Positions 34,908 through 46,480 of a DNA stretch of 64,000 nt are shown here, in pieces (the first letter of the stretch is position 1; each line of letters starts with the position of its first letter). Location of the stretch: assembly GCF_029227915.1 (NCBI RefSeq), contig NC_079888.1, positions 22,424,001 through 22,488,000 of the forward strand, in the 5' to 3' direction. The position numbers and the translations under genes were made by a program. The notes under the pieces were generated by a model. The model worked only from the letters and a program-made list of their open reading frames with translations, was not told the origin of the DNA and ran no database searches. This DNA comes from Hydractinia symbiolongicarpus (lineage: Eukaryota; Cnidaria; Hydrozoa; Anthoathecata; Hydractiniidae).

Positions 34908-37133
34908 GTGGTGAAAATTAATTTAAAAAATCGTTCGGGAAATGAGTTTAATCCCTGGGTACTTTCTTTGTATACTTTTGACTATACGGGCCGAGTCCGG
35001 GATTTACAGGAAGTCGCGGGTTTTCGTTTGCCGGCAATTAAACTTCTTTTATTCAGCGTCTCATCAAAAATGAAAACATTTTTAAAAACAACAAGTCTCA
35101 TGGGCTTTAGTGGTGAAATAATAATTTAAAAAATCGTTCGGGAAATGAGTTTACACCCCGGGTACTTTCTTTGTATACGTTTTACTATACGGGCCGAGTC
35201 CGGGATTTACGGAAAATCGCAGGTTTTCGTTTGCCGGCGATTAAACTTCTTTTATTCAGCGTCTCATCAAAAATGAAAACATTTTTGAAAACTACAAGTC
35301 TCATGCGTTTTAGTGGTGAAAAAATAATTTAAAATATCGTTCGGGAAATGAGTTTACTCCTTGGGTACTTTCTTTGTATACTTTTGACTAAACGGGCTGA
35401 TTCCGGGATTTATGGGAAGTCGCGGGTTTTCGTTTGCCGGCGATTAAACTTCTTTTATTCAGAGTCTCATCAAAAATGAAAATATCTTTAAATACTACAA
35501 GTCTCATGCGTTTTAGTGGTGAAAAAATAATTTAAAAAATCGTTCGGGAAGTGAGTTTACTCCCTGGGTACTTTCTTTGTATACTTTTGACTATGCGGGC
35601 CGATTTCGGGGTTTACGGGAAATGGCGGGTTTTCGTTTGCCGGCGATTAAACTTCTTTTATTCAGCGTCTCATCAAAAATGAAAACATCTTTGAAAACTA
35701 CAAGTCTCAAGCGTTTTAGTGGTGAAAAGATAATTTAAAAAATCGTTTTGGAAATGAGTTTACTCACAGGGTACTTTCTTTGTATACATTCGACTATACG
35801 GGCCAAGCCCGGGATTTACGGGAAATCGCGGGTTTTCGTTTGCCGGCGATTAAACCACTTTTATTAGGCGTCTCATCAAAAATGAAAACATTTCTGAAAA
35901 CTACAAGTCTCATGCGTTTTAGTGGTGAAAAAATAATTTAAAAATTCGTTCGGGAAATGAGTTTACTCACAGGGTACTTTCTTTGTATACATTCAACTAT
36001 ACGGGCCAAGCCCGGGATTTACGGGAAATCGCGGGTTTTCGTTTGCCGGCGATTAAACAACTTTCATTAAGCGTCTCATCAAAAATGAAAACACTTCTGA
36101 AAACTTCAGGTCTCATGCGTTTTAGTGGTGAAAATTAATTTAAAAAATCGTTCGGGAAATGAGTTTACACACTCGGTACTTTCTTTGTATACTTTTGACT
36201 ATACGGGCCGACTCGGGATTTACGGGAAATCGCAGGTTTTCGTTTGCCTGCGATGAAACTTCTTTTATTCAGCGTCTCATCAAAAATGAAAACATTTTTG
36301 AAAACTTCAGGTCTCATGCGTTTTAGTGGTGAAAATTAATTTAAAAAATCGTTCGGGAAATGAGTTTACACAATCGGTACTTTCTTTGTATACTTTTGAC
36401 TATACGGGCCGACTCGGGATTTACGGGAAATCGCAGGTTTTCGTTTGCCTGCGATGAAACTTCTTTTATTCAGCGTCTCATCAAAAATGAAAACATTTTT
36501 GAAAACTACAAGTCTCATGCGTTTTAGTGTTGAAAAAATAAATTAAAAAATCGTTCTGGAAATGAGTTTACTCACAGGGTACTTTCTTTCTATACATTCG
36601 ACTATACGGGCCAAGCCCGGGATTTACGGGAAATCGCGGGTTTTCGTTTGCCGGCGATTAAACCACTTTTATTAGGCGTCTCATCAAAAATGAAAACATT
36701 TCTGAAAACTACAAGTCTCATGCGTTTTAGTGGTGAAAATTAATTTAAAAAATCGTTCGGGAAATGAGTTTACACCCTGGGTACTTTCTTTGTATACTTT
36801 TGACTATACGGGCCGACTCGGGATTTACGGGAAATCGCAGGTTTTCGTTTGCCGGCGATTAAACTTCTTTTATTCAGCGTCTCATCAAAAATGAAAACAT
36901 TTTTGAAAACTACAAGTCTCATGCGTTTTAGTGTTGAAAAAATAAATTAAAAAATCGTTCTGGAAATGAGTTTACTCACAGGGTACTTTCTTTGTATACA
37001 TTCGACTATACGGGCCAAGCCTGGGATTTACGGGAAATCGCGGGTTTTCGTTTGCCGGCGATTAAACCTCTTTCATTAAGCGTCTCATCAAAAATGAAAA
37101 CATTTTTGAAAACTACAAGTCTCATGCGTTTTA
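34908..37133. repeat. Long higher-order unit D4 (2226 bp, 11 monomers)
   Basis: Same order as D3 but longer by exactly 201 bp, explained by a tandem duplication of one 201-bp monomer at 36104-36505. It shares GAGTTTAATCCC and TGATTCCGGG with D3. It adds TATACGTTTTAC (near 35174) and ACACTTCTGAAAACTTCAGG (near 36092), both of which pass on to D5. D3, D4 and D5 therefore form a lineage of successive copies. Confidence 0.83.
36104..36505. repeat. Tandem duplication of a single 201-bp monomer
   Basis: The rare CTTCAGGTCTC variant occurs at 36104 and again at 36305, 201 bp apart. Both are followed by GGTGAAAATTAATTT, a CTCGGTAC or ATCGGTAC variant, GCCGACTCGGG and GCCTGCGATG. The neighbouring units carry only one such monomer (near 34090 in D3 and 38335 in D5), so this is a private one-monomer gain in D4. 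Confidence 0.83.
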
Positions 37134-39567
37134 GTGGTGAAAATTAATTTAAAAAATCGTTAGGGAAATGAGTTTAATCCCTGGGTACTTTCTTTGTATA
37201 CTTTTGACTATACGGGCCGAGTCCGGGATTTACAGGAAGTCGCGGGTTTTCGTTTGCCGGCAATTAAACTTCTTTTATTCAGCGTCTCATCAAAAATGAA
37301 AACATTTTTAAAAACAACAAGTCTCATGGGCTTTAGTGGTGAAATAATAATTTAAAAAATCGTTCGGGAAATGAGTTTACACCCCGGGTACTTTCTTTGT
37401 ATACGTTTTACTATACGGGCCGAGTCCGGGATTTACGGAAAATCGCAGGTTTTCGTTTGCCGGCGATTAAACTTCTTTTATTCAGCGTCTCATCAAAAAT
37501 GAAAACATTTTTGAAAACTACAAGTCTCATGCGTTTTAGTGGTGAAAAAATAATTTAAAATATCGTTCGGGAAATGAGTTTACTCCCTGGGTACTTTCTT
37601 TCTATACTTTTGACTAAACGGGCTGATTCCGGGATTTATGGGAAGTCGCGGGTTTTCGTTTGCCGGCGATTAAACTTCTTTTATTCAGAGTCTCATCAAA
37701 AATGAAAATATCTTTAAATACTACAAGTCTCATGCGTTTTAGTGGTGAAAAAATAATTTAAAAAATCGTTCGGGAAGTGAGTTTACTCCCTGGGTACTTT
37801 CTTTGTATACTTTTGACTATGCGGGCCGATTTCGGGGTTTACGGGAAATGGCGGGTTTTCGTTTGCCGGCGATTAAACTTCTTTTATTCAGCGTCTCATC
37901 AAAAATGAAAACATCTTTGAAAACTACAAGTCTCAAGCGTTTTAGTGGTGAAAAGATAATTTAAAAAATCGTTTTGGAAATGAGTTTACTCACAGGGTAC
38001 TTTCTTTGTATACATTCGACTATACGGGCCAAGCCCGGGATTTACGGGAAATCGCGGGTTTTCGTTTGCCGGCGATTAAACCACTTTTATTAGGCGTCTC
38101 ATCAAAAATGAAAACATTTCAAAAAACTACAAGTCTCATGCGTTTTAGTGGTGAAAAAATAATTTAAAAATTCGTTCGGGAAATGAGTTTACTCACAGGG
38201 TACTTTCTTTGTATACATTCAACTATACGGGCCAAGCCCGGGATTTACGGGAAATCGCGGGTTTTCGTTTGCCGGCGATTAAACAACTTTCATTAAGCGT
38301 CTCATCAAAAATGAAAACACTTCTGAAAACTTCAGGTCTCATGCGTTTTAGTGGTGAAAATTAATTTAAAAAATCGTTCGGGAAATGAGTTTACACACTC
38401 GGTACTTTCTTTGTATACTTTTGACTATACGGGCCGACTCGGGATTTACGGGAAATCGCAGGTTTTCGTTTGCCTGCGATGAAACTTCTTTTATTCAGCG
38501 TCTCATCAAAAATGAAAACATTTTTCAAAAACTACAAGTCTCATGCGTTTTAGTGTTGAAAAAATAAATTAAAAAATCGTTCTGGAAATGAGTTTACTCA
38601 CAGGGTACTTTCTTTGTATACATTCGACTATACGGGCCAAGCCTGGGATTTACGGGAAATCGCGGGTTTTCGTTTGCCGGCGATTAAACCTCTTTCATTA
38701 AGCGTCTCATCAAAAATGAAAACATTTTTGAAAACTACAAGTCTCATGCGTTTTAGTCGTGAAAAAAAAATTTAAAAAATCGTTTTGGAAATGAGTTTAC
38801 TCCCTGGGTACTTACTTTGTATACATTCGAGTATACGGACCAAGACCGGGATTTACGGGAAATCGCGGGTTTTCGTTTGCCGGCGATTAAACCACTTTTA
38901 TTAGGCGTCTCATCAAAAATAAAAACATTTCTGAAAACTACAAGTCTCATGCGTTTTAGTGGTGAAAAAATAATTTAAAAATTCGTTCGGGAAATGAGTT
39001 TACTCACAGGGTACTTTCTTTGTATACATTCGACTATACGGGCCAAGCCCGGGATTTACGGGAAATCGCGGGTTTTCGTTTGCCGGCGATTAAACCTCTT
39101 TCATTAAGCGTCTCATCAAAAATGAAAACATTTTTGAAAACTACAAGTCTCATGCGTTTTAGTCGTGAAAGAAAAATTTAAAAAATCGTTTTGGAAATAA
39201 GTTTACTCCCTGGGTACTTTCTTTGTATACATTCGAGTATACGGACCAAGACCGGGATTTACGGAAAATCTCGGGTTTTCGTTTGCCGGCGATTAAACCA
39301 CTTTTATTAAGCGTCTCATCAAAAATGAAAACATTTCTGAAAACTACAAGTCTCATGCGTTTTAGTGGTGAAAAAATAATTTAAAAATTCGTTCGGGAAA
39401 TGAGTTTACTCACAGGGTACTTTCTTTGTATACATTCGACTATACGGGCCAAGCCCGGGATTTACGGGAAATCGCGGGTTTTCGTTTGCCGGCGATTAAG
39501 CAACTTTCATTAAGCGTCTCATCAAAAATGAAAACATTTCTGAAAACTACAAGTCTCATGCGTTTTA
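37134..39567. repeat. Long higher-order unit D5 (2434 bp, 12 monomers)
   Basis: Begins like D4 (GAGTTTAATCCC, CGTTAGGGAAATG) and keeps TATACGTTTTAC, TGATTCCGGG and one CTTCAGG monomer. After about 38580 it departs, bringing in AAGCCTGGG and the TTTTAGTCGTGAAAA / GGACCAAGACC monomers (near 38757 and 39165) in place of the TTTCTATACATTCG monomer of D4. An extra base in CATTTTTCAAAAACTAC near 38520 is private to this copy. The last third matches the end of D1 and its lead-in near 27618-28026. Confidence 0.8.
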
Positions 39568-41599
39568 GTGGTGAAAATTAATTTAAAAAATCGTTCGGGA
39601 AATGAGTTTACTCCCTGGGTACTTTCTTTGTATACTTTTGACTATACGGGCCGAGTCCGGGATTTACAGGAAGTCGCGGGTTTTCGTTTGCCGGCAATTA
39701 AACTTCTTTTATTCAGCGTCTCATCAAAAATGAAAACATTTTTAAAAACAACAAGTCTCATGGGCTTTAGTGGTGAAATAATAATTTAAAAAATCGTTCG
39801 GGAAATGAGTTTACACCCCGGGTACTTTCTTTGTATACTTTTTACTATACGGGCCGAGTCCGGGATTTACGGGAAATCGCAGGTTTTCGTTTGCCGGCGA
39901 TTGAACTTCTTTTATTCAGCGTCTCATCAAAAATGAAAACATTTTTGAAAACTACAAGTCTCATGCGTTTTAGTTGTGAAAAAATAATTTAAAACATCGT
40001 TCGGGAAATGAGTTTACTCCCTGGGTACTTTCTTTGTATACTTTTGACTAAACGGGCTGAGTCCGGGATTTATGGGAAGTCGCGGGTTTTCGTTTGCCGG
40101 CGATTAAACTTCTTTTATTCAGAGTCTCATCAAAAATGAAAATATCTTTAAATACTACAAGTCTCATGCGTTTTAGTGGTGAAAAAATATTTTAAAAAAT
40201 CGTTCGGGAAGTGAGTTTACTCCCTGGGTACTTTCTTTGTATACTTTTGACTATGCGGGCCGATTTCGGGGTTTACGGGAAATGGCGGGTTTTCGTTTGC
40301 CGGCGATTAAACTTCTTTTATTCAGCGTCTCATCAAAAATGAAAACATCTTTGAAAACTACAAGTCTCAAGCGTTTTAGTGGTGAAAAGATAATTTAAAA
40401 AATCGTTTTGGAAATGAGTTTACTCACAGGGTACTTTCTTTGTATACATTCGACTATACGGGCCAAGCCCGGGATTTACGGGAAATCGCAGATTTTCGTT
40501 TGCCGGCGATTAAACCACTTTTATTAGGCGTCTCATCAAAAATGAAAACATTTCTGAAAACTACAAGTCTCATGCGTTTTAGTGGTGAAAAAATAATTTA
40601 AAAATTCGTTCGGGAAATGAGTTTACTCACAGGGTACTTTCTTTGTATACATTCAACTATACGGGCCAAGCCCGGGATTTACGGGAAATCGCGGGTTTTC
40701 GTTTGCCGGCGATTAAACAACTTTCATTAAGCGTCTCATCAAAAATGAAAACATTTCTGAAATATACAAGTCTCATGCGTTTTAGTGGTGAAAATTAATT
40801 TAAAAAATCGTTCGGGAAATGAGTTTACACCCTCGGTACTTTCTTTGTATACTTTTGACTATACGGGCCGACTCGGGATTTACTGGAAATCGCAGGTTTT
40901 CGTTTGCCTGCGATTAAACTTCTTTTATTCAGCGTCTCATCAAAAATGAAAACATTGTTGAAAACTACAAGTCTCATGCGTTTTAGTCGTGAAAAAAAAA
41001 TTTAAAAAATCGTTTTGGAAATGAGTTTACTCCCTGGGTACTTTCTTTGTATACATTCGACTATACGGACCAAGACCGGGATTTACGGGAAATCGCGGGT
41101 TTTCGTTTGCCGGCGATTAAACCACTTTTATTAAGCGTCTCATCAAAAATGAAAACATTTCTGAAAACTACAAGTCTCATGCGTTTTAGTGGTGAAAAAA
41201 TAATTTAAAAATTCGTTCGGGAAATGAGTTTACTCACAGGGTACTTTCTTTGTATACATTCGACTATACGGGCCAAGCCCGGGATTTACGGGAAATCGTG
41301 GGTTTTCGTTTGCCGGCGATTAAGCAACTTTCATTAAGCGTCTCATCAAAAATGAAAACATTTCTGAAAACTACAAGTCTCATGCGTTTTAGTGGTGAAA
41401 AAATAATTTAAAAATTCGTTCGGGAAATGAGTTTACTCACAGGGTACTTTCTTTGTATACATTCGACTATACGGGCCGAGTCCGGGATTTACAGGAAGTC
41501 GCGGGTTTTCGTTTGCCGGCAATTAAACTTCTTTTATTCAGCGTCTCATCAAAAATGAAAACATTTTTAAAAACAACAAGTCTCATGGGCTTTAGTGGT
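39568..41599. repeat. Long higher-order unit D6, partial (about 10 monomers)
   Basis: The head follows D1 (GAGTTTACTCCC, TGAGTCCGGG and CAGAGTCTC), not D3-D5, so it comes from the older form. Private changes include GCGATTGAACTTC near 39897, TTTTAGTTGTG near 39972 and TTTACTGGAAATCG near 40880. It runs into TTTTAGTCGTGAAAA and GGACCAAGACC monomers, then to a type B monomer joined near 41468 directly to a GCCGAGTCCGGG / TTTACAGGAAGTCG monomer, a hybrid between type B and type A halves. Confidence 0.78.
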
Positions 41600-43640
41600 G
41601 AAATAATAATTTAAAAAATCGTTCGGGAAATGAGTTTACACCCCGGGTACTTTCTTTGTATACTTTTGACTATACGGGCCGAGTCCGGGATTTACGGGAA
41701 ATCGCAGGTTTTCGTTTGCCGGCGATTAAACTTCTTTTATTCAGCGTCTCATCAAAAATGAAAACATTTTTGAAAACTACAAGTCTCATGCGTTTTAGTG
41801 GTGAAAAAATAATTTAAAACATCGTTCGGGAAATGAGTTTACTCCCTGGGTACTTTCTTTGTATACTTTTGACTATACGGGCTGAGTCCGGGATTTATGG
41901 GAAGTCGCGTGTTTTCGTTTGCCGGCGATTAAACTTCTTTTATTCAGCGTCTCATCAAAAATGAAAATATCTTTAAATACTACAAGTCTCATGGGCTTTA
42001 GTGGTGAAATAATAATTTAAAAAATCGTTCGGGAAATGAGTTTACACACTGGGTACTTTCTTTGTATACTTTTGACTATACGGGCCAAGCCCGGGATTTA
42101 CGGGAAATCTCGGGTTTTTGTTTGCCGGCGATTAAACCTCTTTCATTAAGCGTCTCATCAAAAATGAAAAGATTTTTAAAAACTACAAGTCTCATGGTTT
42201 TAGTGTTGAAAAACTAAATTAAAAAATCGTTTTGGAAATGCGTTTACTCACAGGGTACTTTCTTTGTATACATCCGACTTTACGGGCCAAGCCCGGGATT
42301 TACAGGAAATCGCGTGTTTTCGTTTGCCGGCGATTAAACAACTTTCATTAAGCGTCTCATCAAAAATGAAAACATTTCTGAAAACTACAAGTCTCATGCG
42401 TTTTAGTGGTGAAAATTAATTTAAAATATCGTTTGGGAAATGAGTTTACTCCCTGAGTACTTTCTTTTTATACTTTTGACTATACGGGCCAAGTCCGGGA
42501 TTTACGGGAAGACGCGGGTTTTCGTTTGCCGGAAATTAAACTTCTTTTATTCAGCGTCTCATCAAAAATGAAAACATTTTTAAAAACTACAAGTCTCATG
42601 CGTTTTAGTGGTGAAAAAAAATTTAAAAAATCGTTCGGGAAATGAGTTTACTCCCTGGGTACTTTCTTTGTATACTTTTGACTATACGGGCCGAGTCCGG
42701 GATTTACGGGAAATCGCAGGTTTTCGTTTGCCGGCGATTAAATTTCTTTTATTCAGCGTCTCATCAAAAATGAAAAAATTTTTAAATACTACAAGTCTCA
42801 TGGGCTTTAGTGGTGAAATAATAATTTAAAAAATCGTTCGGGAAATAAGTTTACACTCTGGGTACTTTTTTTGTATACTTTTGACTATACGGGCCGAGTC
42901 CGGGATTTACGGGAAATCGCAGGTTTTCGTTTGCCGGCGATTAAACTTCTTTTATTCAGCGTCTCATCAAAAATGAAAACATTTTTGAAAACTACAAGTC
43001 TCATGCGTTTTAGTGGTGAAAAAATAATTTAAAAAATCGATCGGGAAGTGAGTTTACTCCCTGGGTGCTTTCTTTGTATACTTTTGACTATGCGGGCCGA
43101 GTCCAGGGTTTACGGGAAATGGCGGTTTTTCGTTTGCCGGCGATTAAACTTCTTTTATTCAGCGTCTCATCAAAAATGAAAACATTTTTGAAAACTACAA
43201 GTCTCAAGCGTTTTAGTGGTGAAAAAATAATTTAAAAAATCGTTTTGGAAATGAGTTTACTCACAGGGTACTTTCTCTGTATACTTTTGGCTATACGGGC
43301 CAAGCCCGGGATTTACGGGAAGACGCGGGTTTTCGTTTGCCGGAAATTAAACTTCTTTTATTCAGCGTCTCATCAAAAATGAAAACATTTTTAAAAACTA
43401 CAAGTCTCATGCGTTTTAGTGGTGAAAAAAAATTTAAAAAATCGTTCGGGAAATGAGTTTACTCGCTGGGTACTTTCTTTGTATACTTCTGACTATACGG
43501 GCCGAGTCCGGGATTTACGGGAAGTCGCGGGTTTTCGTTTGCCGGCGATTAAACTTTTTTTATTCAGCGTCTCATCAAAAATAAAAATATTTTTAAATAC
43601 TACAAGTCTCATGCGTTTTAGTGGTGAAAAAATAATTTAA
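41600..43640. repeat. Block homologous to 54977-57017 (offset 13377 bp)
   Basis: Landmarks repeat at a constant 13377 to 13378-bp distance. TGAGTCCGGGATTTATGGG followed by GAAGTCGCGTGTTTTCG is at 41882 and 55259. The monomer with CATGGTTTTAGTGTTG and AACTAAATTAAAA is at 42193 and 55570. GAAAAAAAATTTAAAA monomers start at 42608 and 55985, and at 43419 and 56797. Differences are scattered substitutions, more numerous than within the tandem pairs, which suggests an older exchange or duplication over 66 monomers. Confidence 0.82.
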
Positions 43641-43980
43641 AAATTCGTTCGGGAAATGAGTTTACTCACAGGGTACTTTCTTTGTATACATTCGACTATA
43701 CGGGCCAAGCCCGGGATTTACGGGAAATCGCGGGTTTTCGTTTGCCGGCGATTAAACAACTTTCTTTAAGCGTCTCATCAAAAATGAAAACATTTCTGAA
43801 AACTACAAGTCTCATGCGTGTTAGTGGTGAAAATTAATTTAAAAAATCGTTCGGGAAATGAGTTTACACCCTGGGTACTTTCTTTGTATACTTTTGACTA
43901 TACGGGCCCACTCGTGATTTACGGGAAATCGCAGGTTTTCGTTTGCCGGCGATTAAACTTCTTTTATTCAGCGTCTCATC

Positions 43981-44085
43981 AAAAATGAAAATATACTTTT
44001 GACTATACGGGCCGACTCGGGATTTACGGGAAATCGCAGGTTTTCCTTTGCCGGCGATTAAACTTCTTTTATTCAGCGTCTCATC
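43981..44085. repeat. Truncated 105-bp monomer 1
   Basis: From AAAAATG at 43981 to the next AAAAATG at 44086 there are 105 bp instead of ~203. The unit reads GAAAATATACTTTTGAC, joining the A/T dyad region directly to the GTATAC region and lacking about 98 bp between them. The parental forms GAAAATATTTTT and TTTGTATACTTTT share TAT at the join, compatible with a microhomology-mediated or slippage deletion. The length, 35 codons, keeps reverse-strand frames in phase and creates an accidental 85-codon frame. Confidence 0.92.
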
Positions 44086-45503
44086 AAAAATGAAAATATT
44101 TTTAAATACTACAAGTCTCATGGGCTTTAGTGGTGAAATAATAATTTAAAAAATCGTTCGGGAAATGAGTTTACACCCTGGGTACTTTTTTTGTATACTT
44201 TTGACTATACGGGCCGAGTCCGGGATTTACGGGAAATCACAGGTTTTCCTTTGCCGGCGATTAAACTTCTTTTATTCAGCGTTTCATCAAAAATGAAAAC
44301 ATTTTGGAAAACTACAAGTCTCATGCGTTTTAGTGGTGAAAAAATAATTTAAAAAATCGTTCGGGAAGTGAGTTTACTCCCTGGGTACTTTCTTTGTATA
44401 CTTTCGACTATGCGGGCCGAGTCCGGGGTTTACGGGAAATGGCGGGTTTTCGTTTGCCGGCGATTAAACTTCTTTTATTCAGCGTCTCATCAAAAATGAA
44501 AACATTTTTGAAAGCTACAAGTCTCAAGCGTTTTAGTGGTGAAAAGATAATTTAAAAAATCGTTCGGGAAATGAGTTTACTCACAGGGTACTTTCTTTGT
44601 ATACATTCGACTACACGGGCCAAGCCCGGGATTTACGGGAAATCGCGGGTTTTCTTTTGCCGGCGATTAAACAACTTTCATTAAGCGTCTCATCAAAAAT
44701 GAAAACATTTCTGAAAACTACAAGTCTCATGCGTTTTAGTGGTGAAAATTAATTTAAAAGATCGTTCGGGAAATGAGTTTACACCCCGGGTACTTTCTTT
44801 GTATACTTTTGACTATACGGGCCGAGTCCGGGATTTACGGGAAATCGCAGGTTTTCGTTTGCCGGCGATTAAACTTCTTTTATTCAGCGTCTCATCAAAA
44901 ATGAAAACATTTTTGAAAACTACAAGTCTCATGCGTTTTAGTGGTGAAAATTAATTTAAAAAATCGTTCGGGAAATGAGTTTACACCCCGGGTACTTTCT
45001 TTGTATACTTTTGACTATACGGGCTGAGTCTGGGATTTACGGGAAGTCGCGGGTTTTCGTTTGCCGGCGATTAAACTTCTTTTATTCAGCGTCTCATCAA
45101 AAATGAAAATATCTTTGAAAACTACAAGTCTCATGCGTTTTAGTGGTGAAAAAATAATTTAAAAATTCGTACGGGAAATGAGTTTACTCACAGGGTACTT
45201 TCTTTGTATACATTCGACTATACGGGCCAAACCCGGGATTTACGGGAAATCGCGGGTTTTCGTTTGCCGGCGATTAAGCAACTTTCATTAAGCGTCTCAT
45301 CAAAAATGAAAACATTTCTGAAAACTACAAGTCTCATGCGTTTTAGTGGTGAAAATTAATTTAAAAAATCGTTCGGGAAATGAGTTTACTCCCTGGGTAC
45401 TTTCTTTATATACTTTTGACTAAATGGGCCGAGTCCGGGATTTACGGGAAGTCGCGGGTTTTCGTTTGCCGGCAATTAAACTTGTTTTATTCAGCGTCTC
45501 ATC

Positions 45504-45608
45504 AAAAATGAAAATATACTTTTGACTATACGGGCCGACTCGGGATTTACGGGAAATCGCAGGTTTTCGTTTGCCGGCGATTAAACTTCTTTTATTCAGC
45601 GTCTCATC
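45504..45608. repeat. Truncated 105-bp monomer 2
   Basis: Same length and same GAAAATATACTTTTGAC junction as the unit at 43981, so it is a copy of one deletion event rather than an independent deletion. The monomer before it differs: CTAAATGGGCC, GAAGTCGCGGG and CAATTAAACTTG. The truncated unit has therefore been joined to a different left neighbour by exchange. Confidence 0.92.
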
Positions 45609-46480
45609 AAAAATGAAAATATTTTTAAATACTACAAGTCTCATGGGCTTTAGTGGTGAAATAATAATTTAAAAAATTGTTCGGGAAATGAGTTTACACC
45701 CTGGGTACTTTTTTTGTATACTTTTGACTATACGGGCCGAGTCCGGGATTTACGGGAAATCACAGGTTTTCGTTTGCCGGCGATTAAACTTCTTTTATTC
45801 AGCGTTTCATCAAAAATGAAAACATTTTTGAAAACTACAAGTCTCATGCGTTTTAGTGGTGAAAAAATAATTTAAAAAATCGTTCGGGAAGTGAGTTTAC
45901 TCCCTGGGTACTTTCTTTGTATACTTTTGACTATGCCGGCCGAGTCCGGGGTTTACGGGAAATGGCGGGTTTTCGTTTGCCGGCGATTAAACTTCTTTTA
46001 TTCAGCGTCTCATCAAAAATGAAAACATTTTTGAAAACTACAAGTCTCAAGCGTTTTAGTGGTGAAAAGATAATTTAAAAAATCGTTTTTGAAATGAGTT
46101 TACTCACAGGGTACTTTCTTTGTATACATTCGAATATACGGGCCAAGCCCGGGATTTACGGGAAATCGCGGGTTTTCGTTTGCCGGCGATTAAACCACTT
46201 TTATTAGGCGTCTCATCAAAAATGAAAACATTTCTAAAAACTACAAGTCTCATGCGTTTTAGTGGTGTAAAAATAATTTAAAAATTCGTTCGGGAAATGA
46301 GTTTACTCGCAGGGTACTTTCTTTGTATACATTCGACTATACGTGCCAAGCCCGGGATTTACGGGAAATCGCGGGTTTTCTTTTGCCGGCGATTTAACAA
46401 CTTTCATTAAGCGTCTCATCAAAAATGAAAATATTTTTAAATACTACAAGTCTCATGGGCTTTAGTGGTGAAATAATAAT

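Larger units (their letters stand above)
43641..46480. repeat. Segment carrying two truncated monomers and early 5-monomer pattern
   Basis: Monomers with GCCCACTCGTG, TACTTTTTTTGTATAC, AAATCACAGG, GCGTTTCATC, TATGCGGGCCGAGTCCGGGG, AATCGTTTTTGAAATG and GTGGTGTAAAAATAATTT occur in order. The same order, including the truncated monomer, reappears at 60.9-64 kb; 45609-46430 aligns with 62228-63049 at an offset of 16619 bp (about 82 monomers). Private changes include CCTTTGCCGG near 44046 and 44250 and CATTTTGGAAAAC near 44301. Confidence 0.8.
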
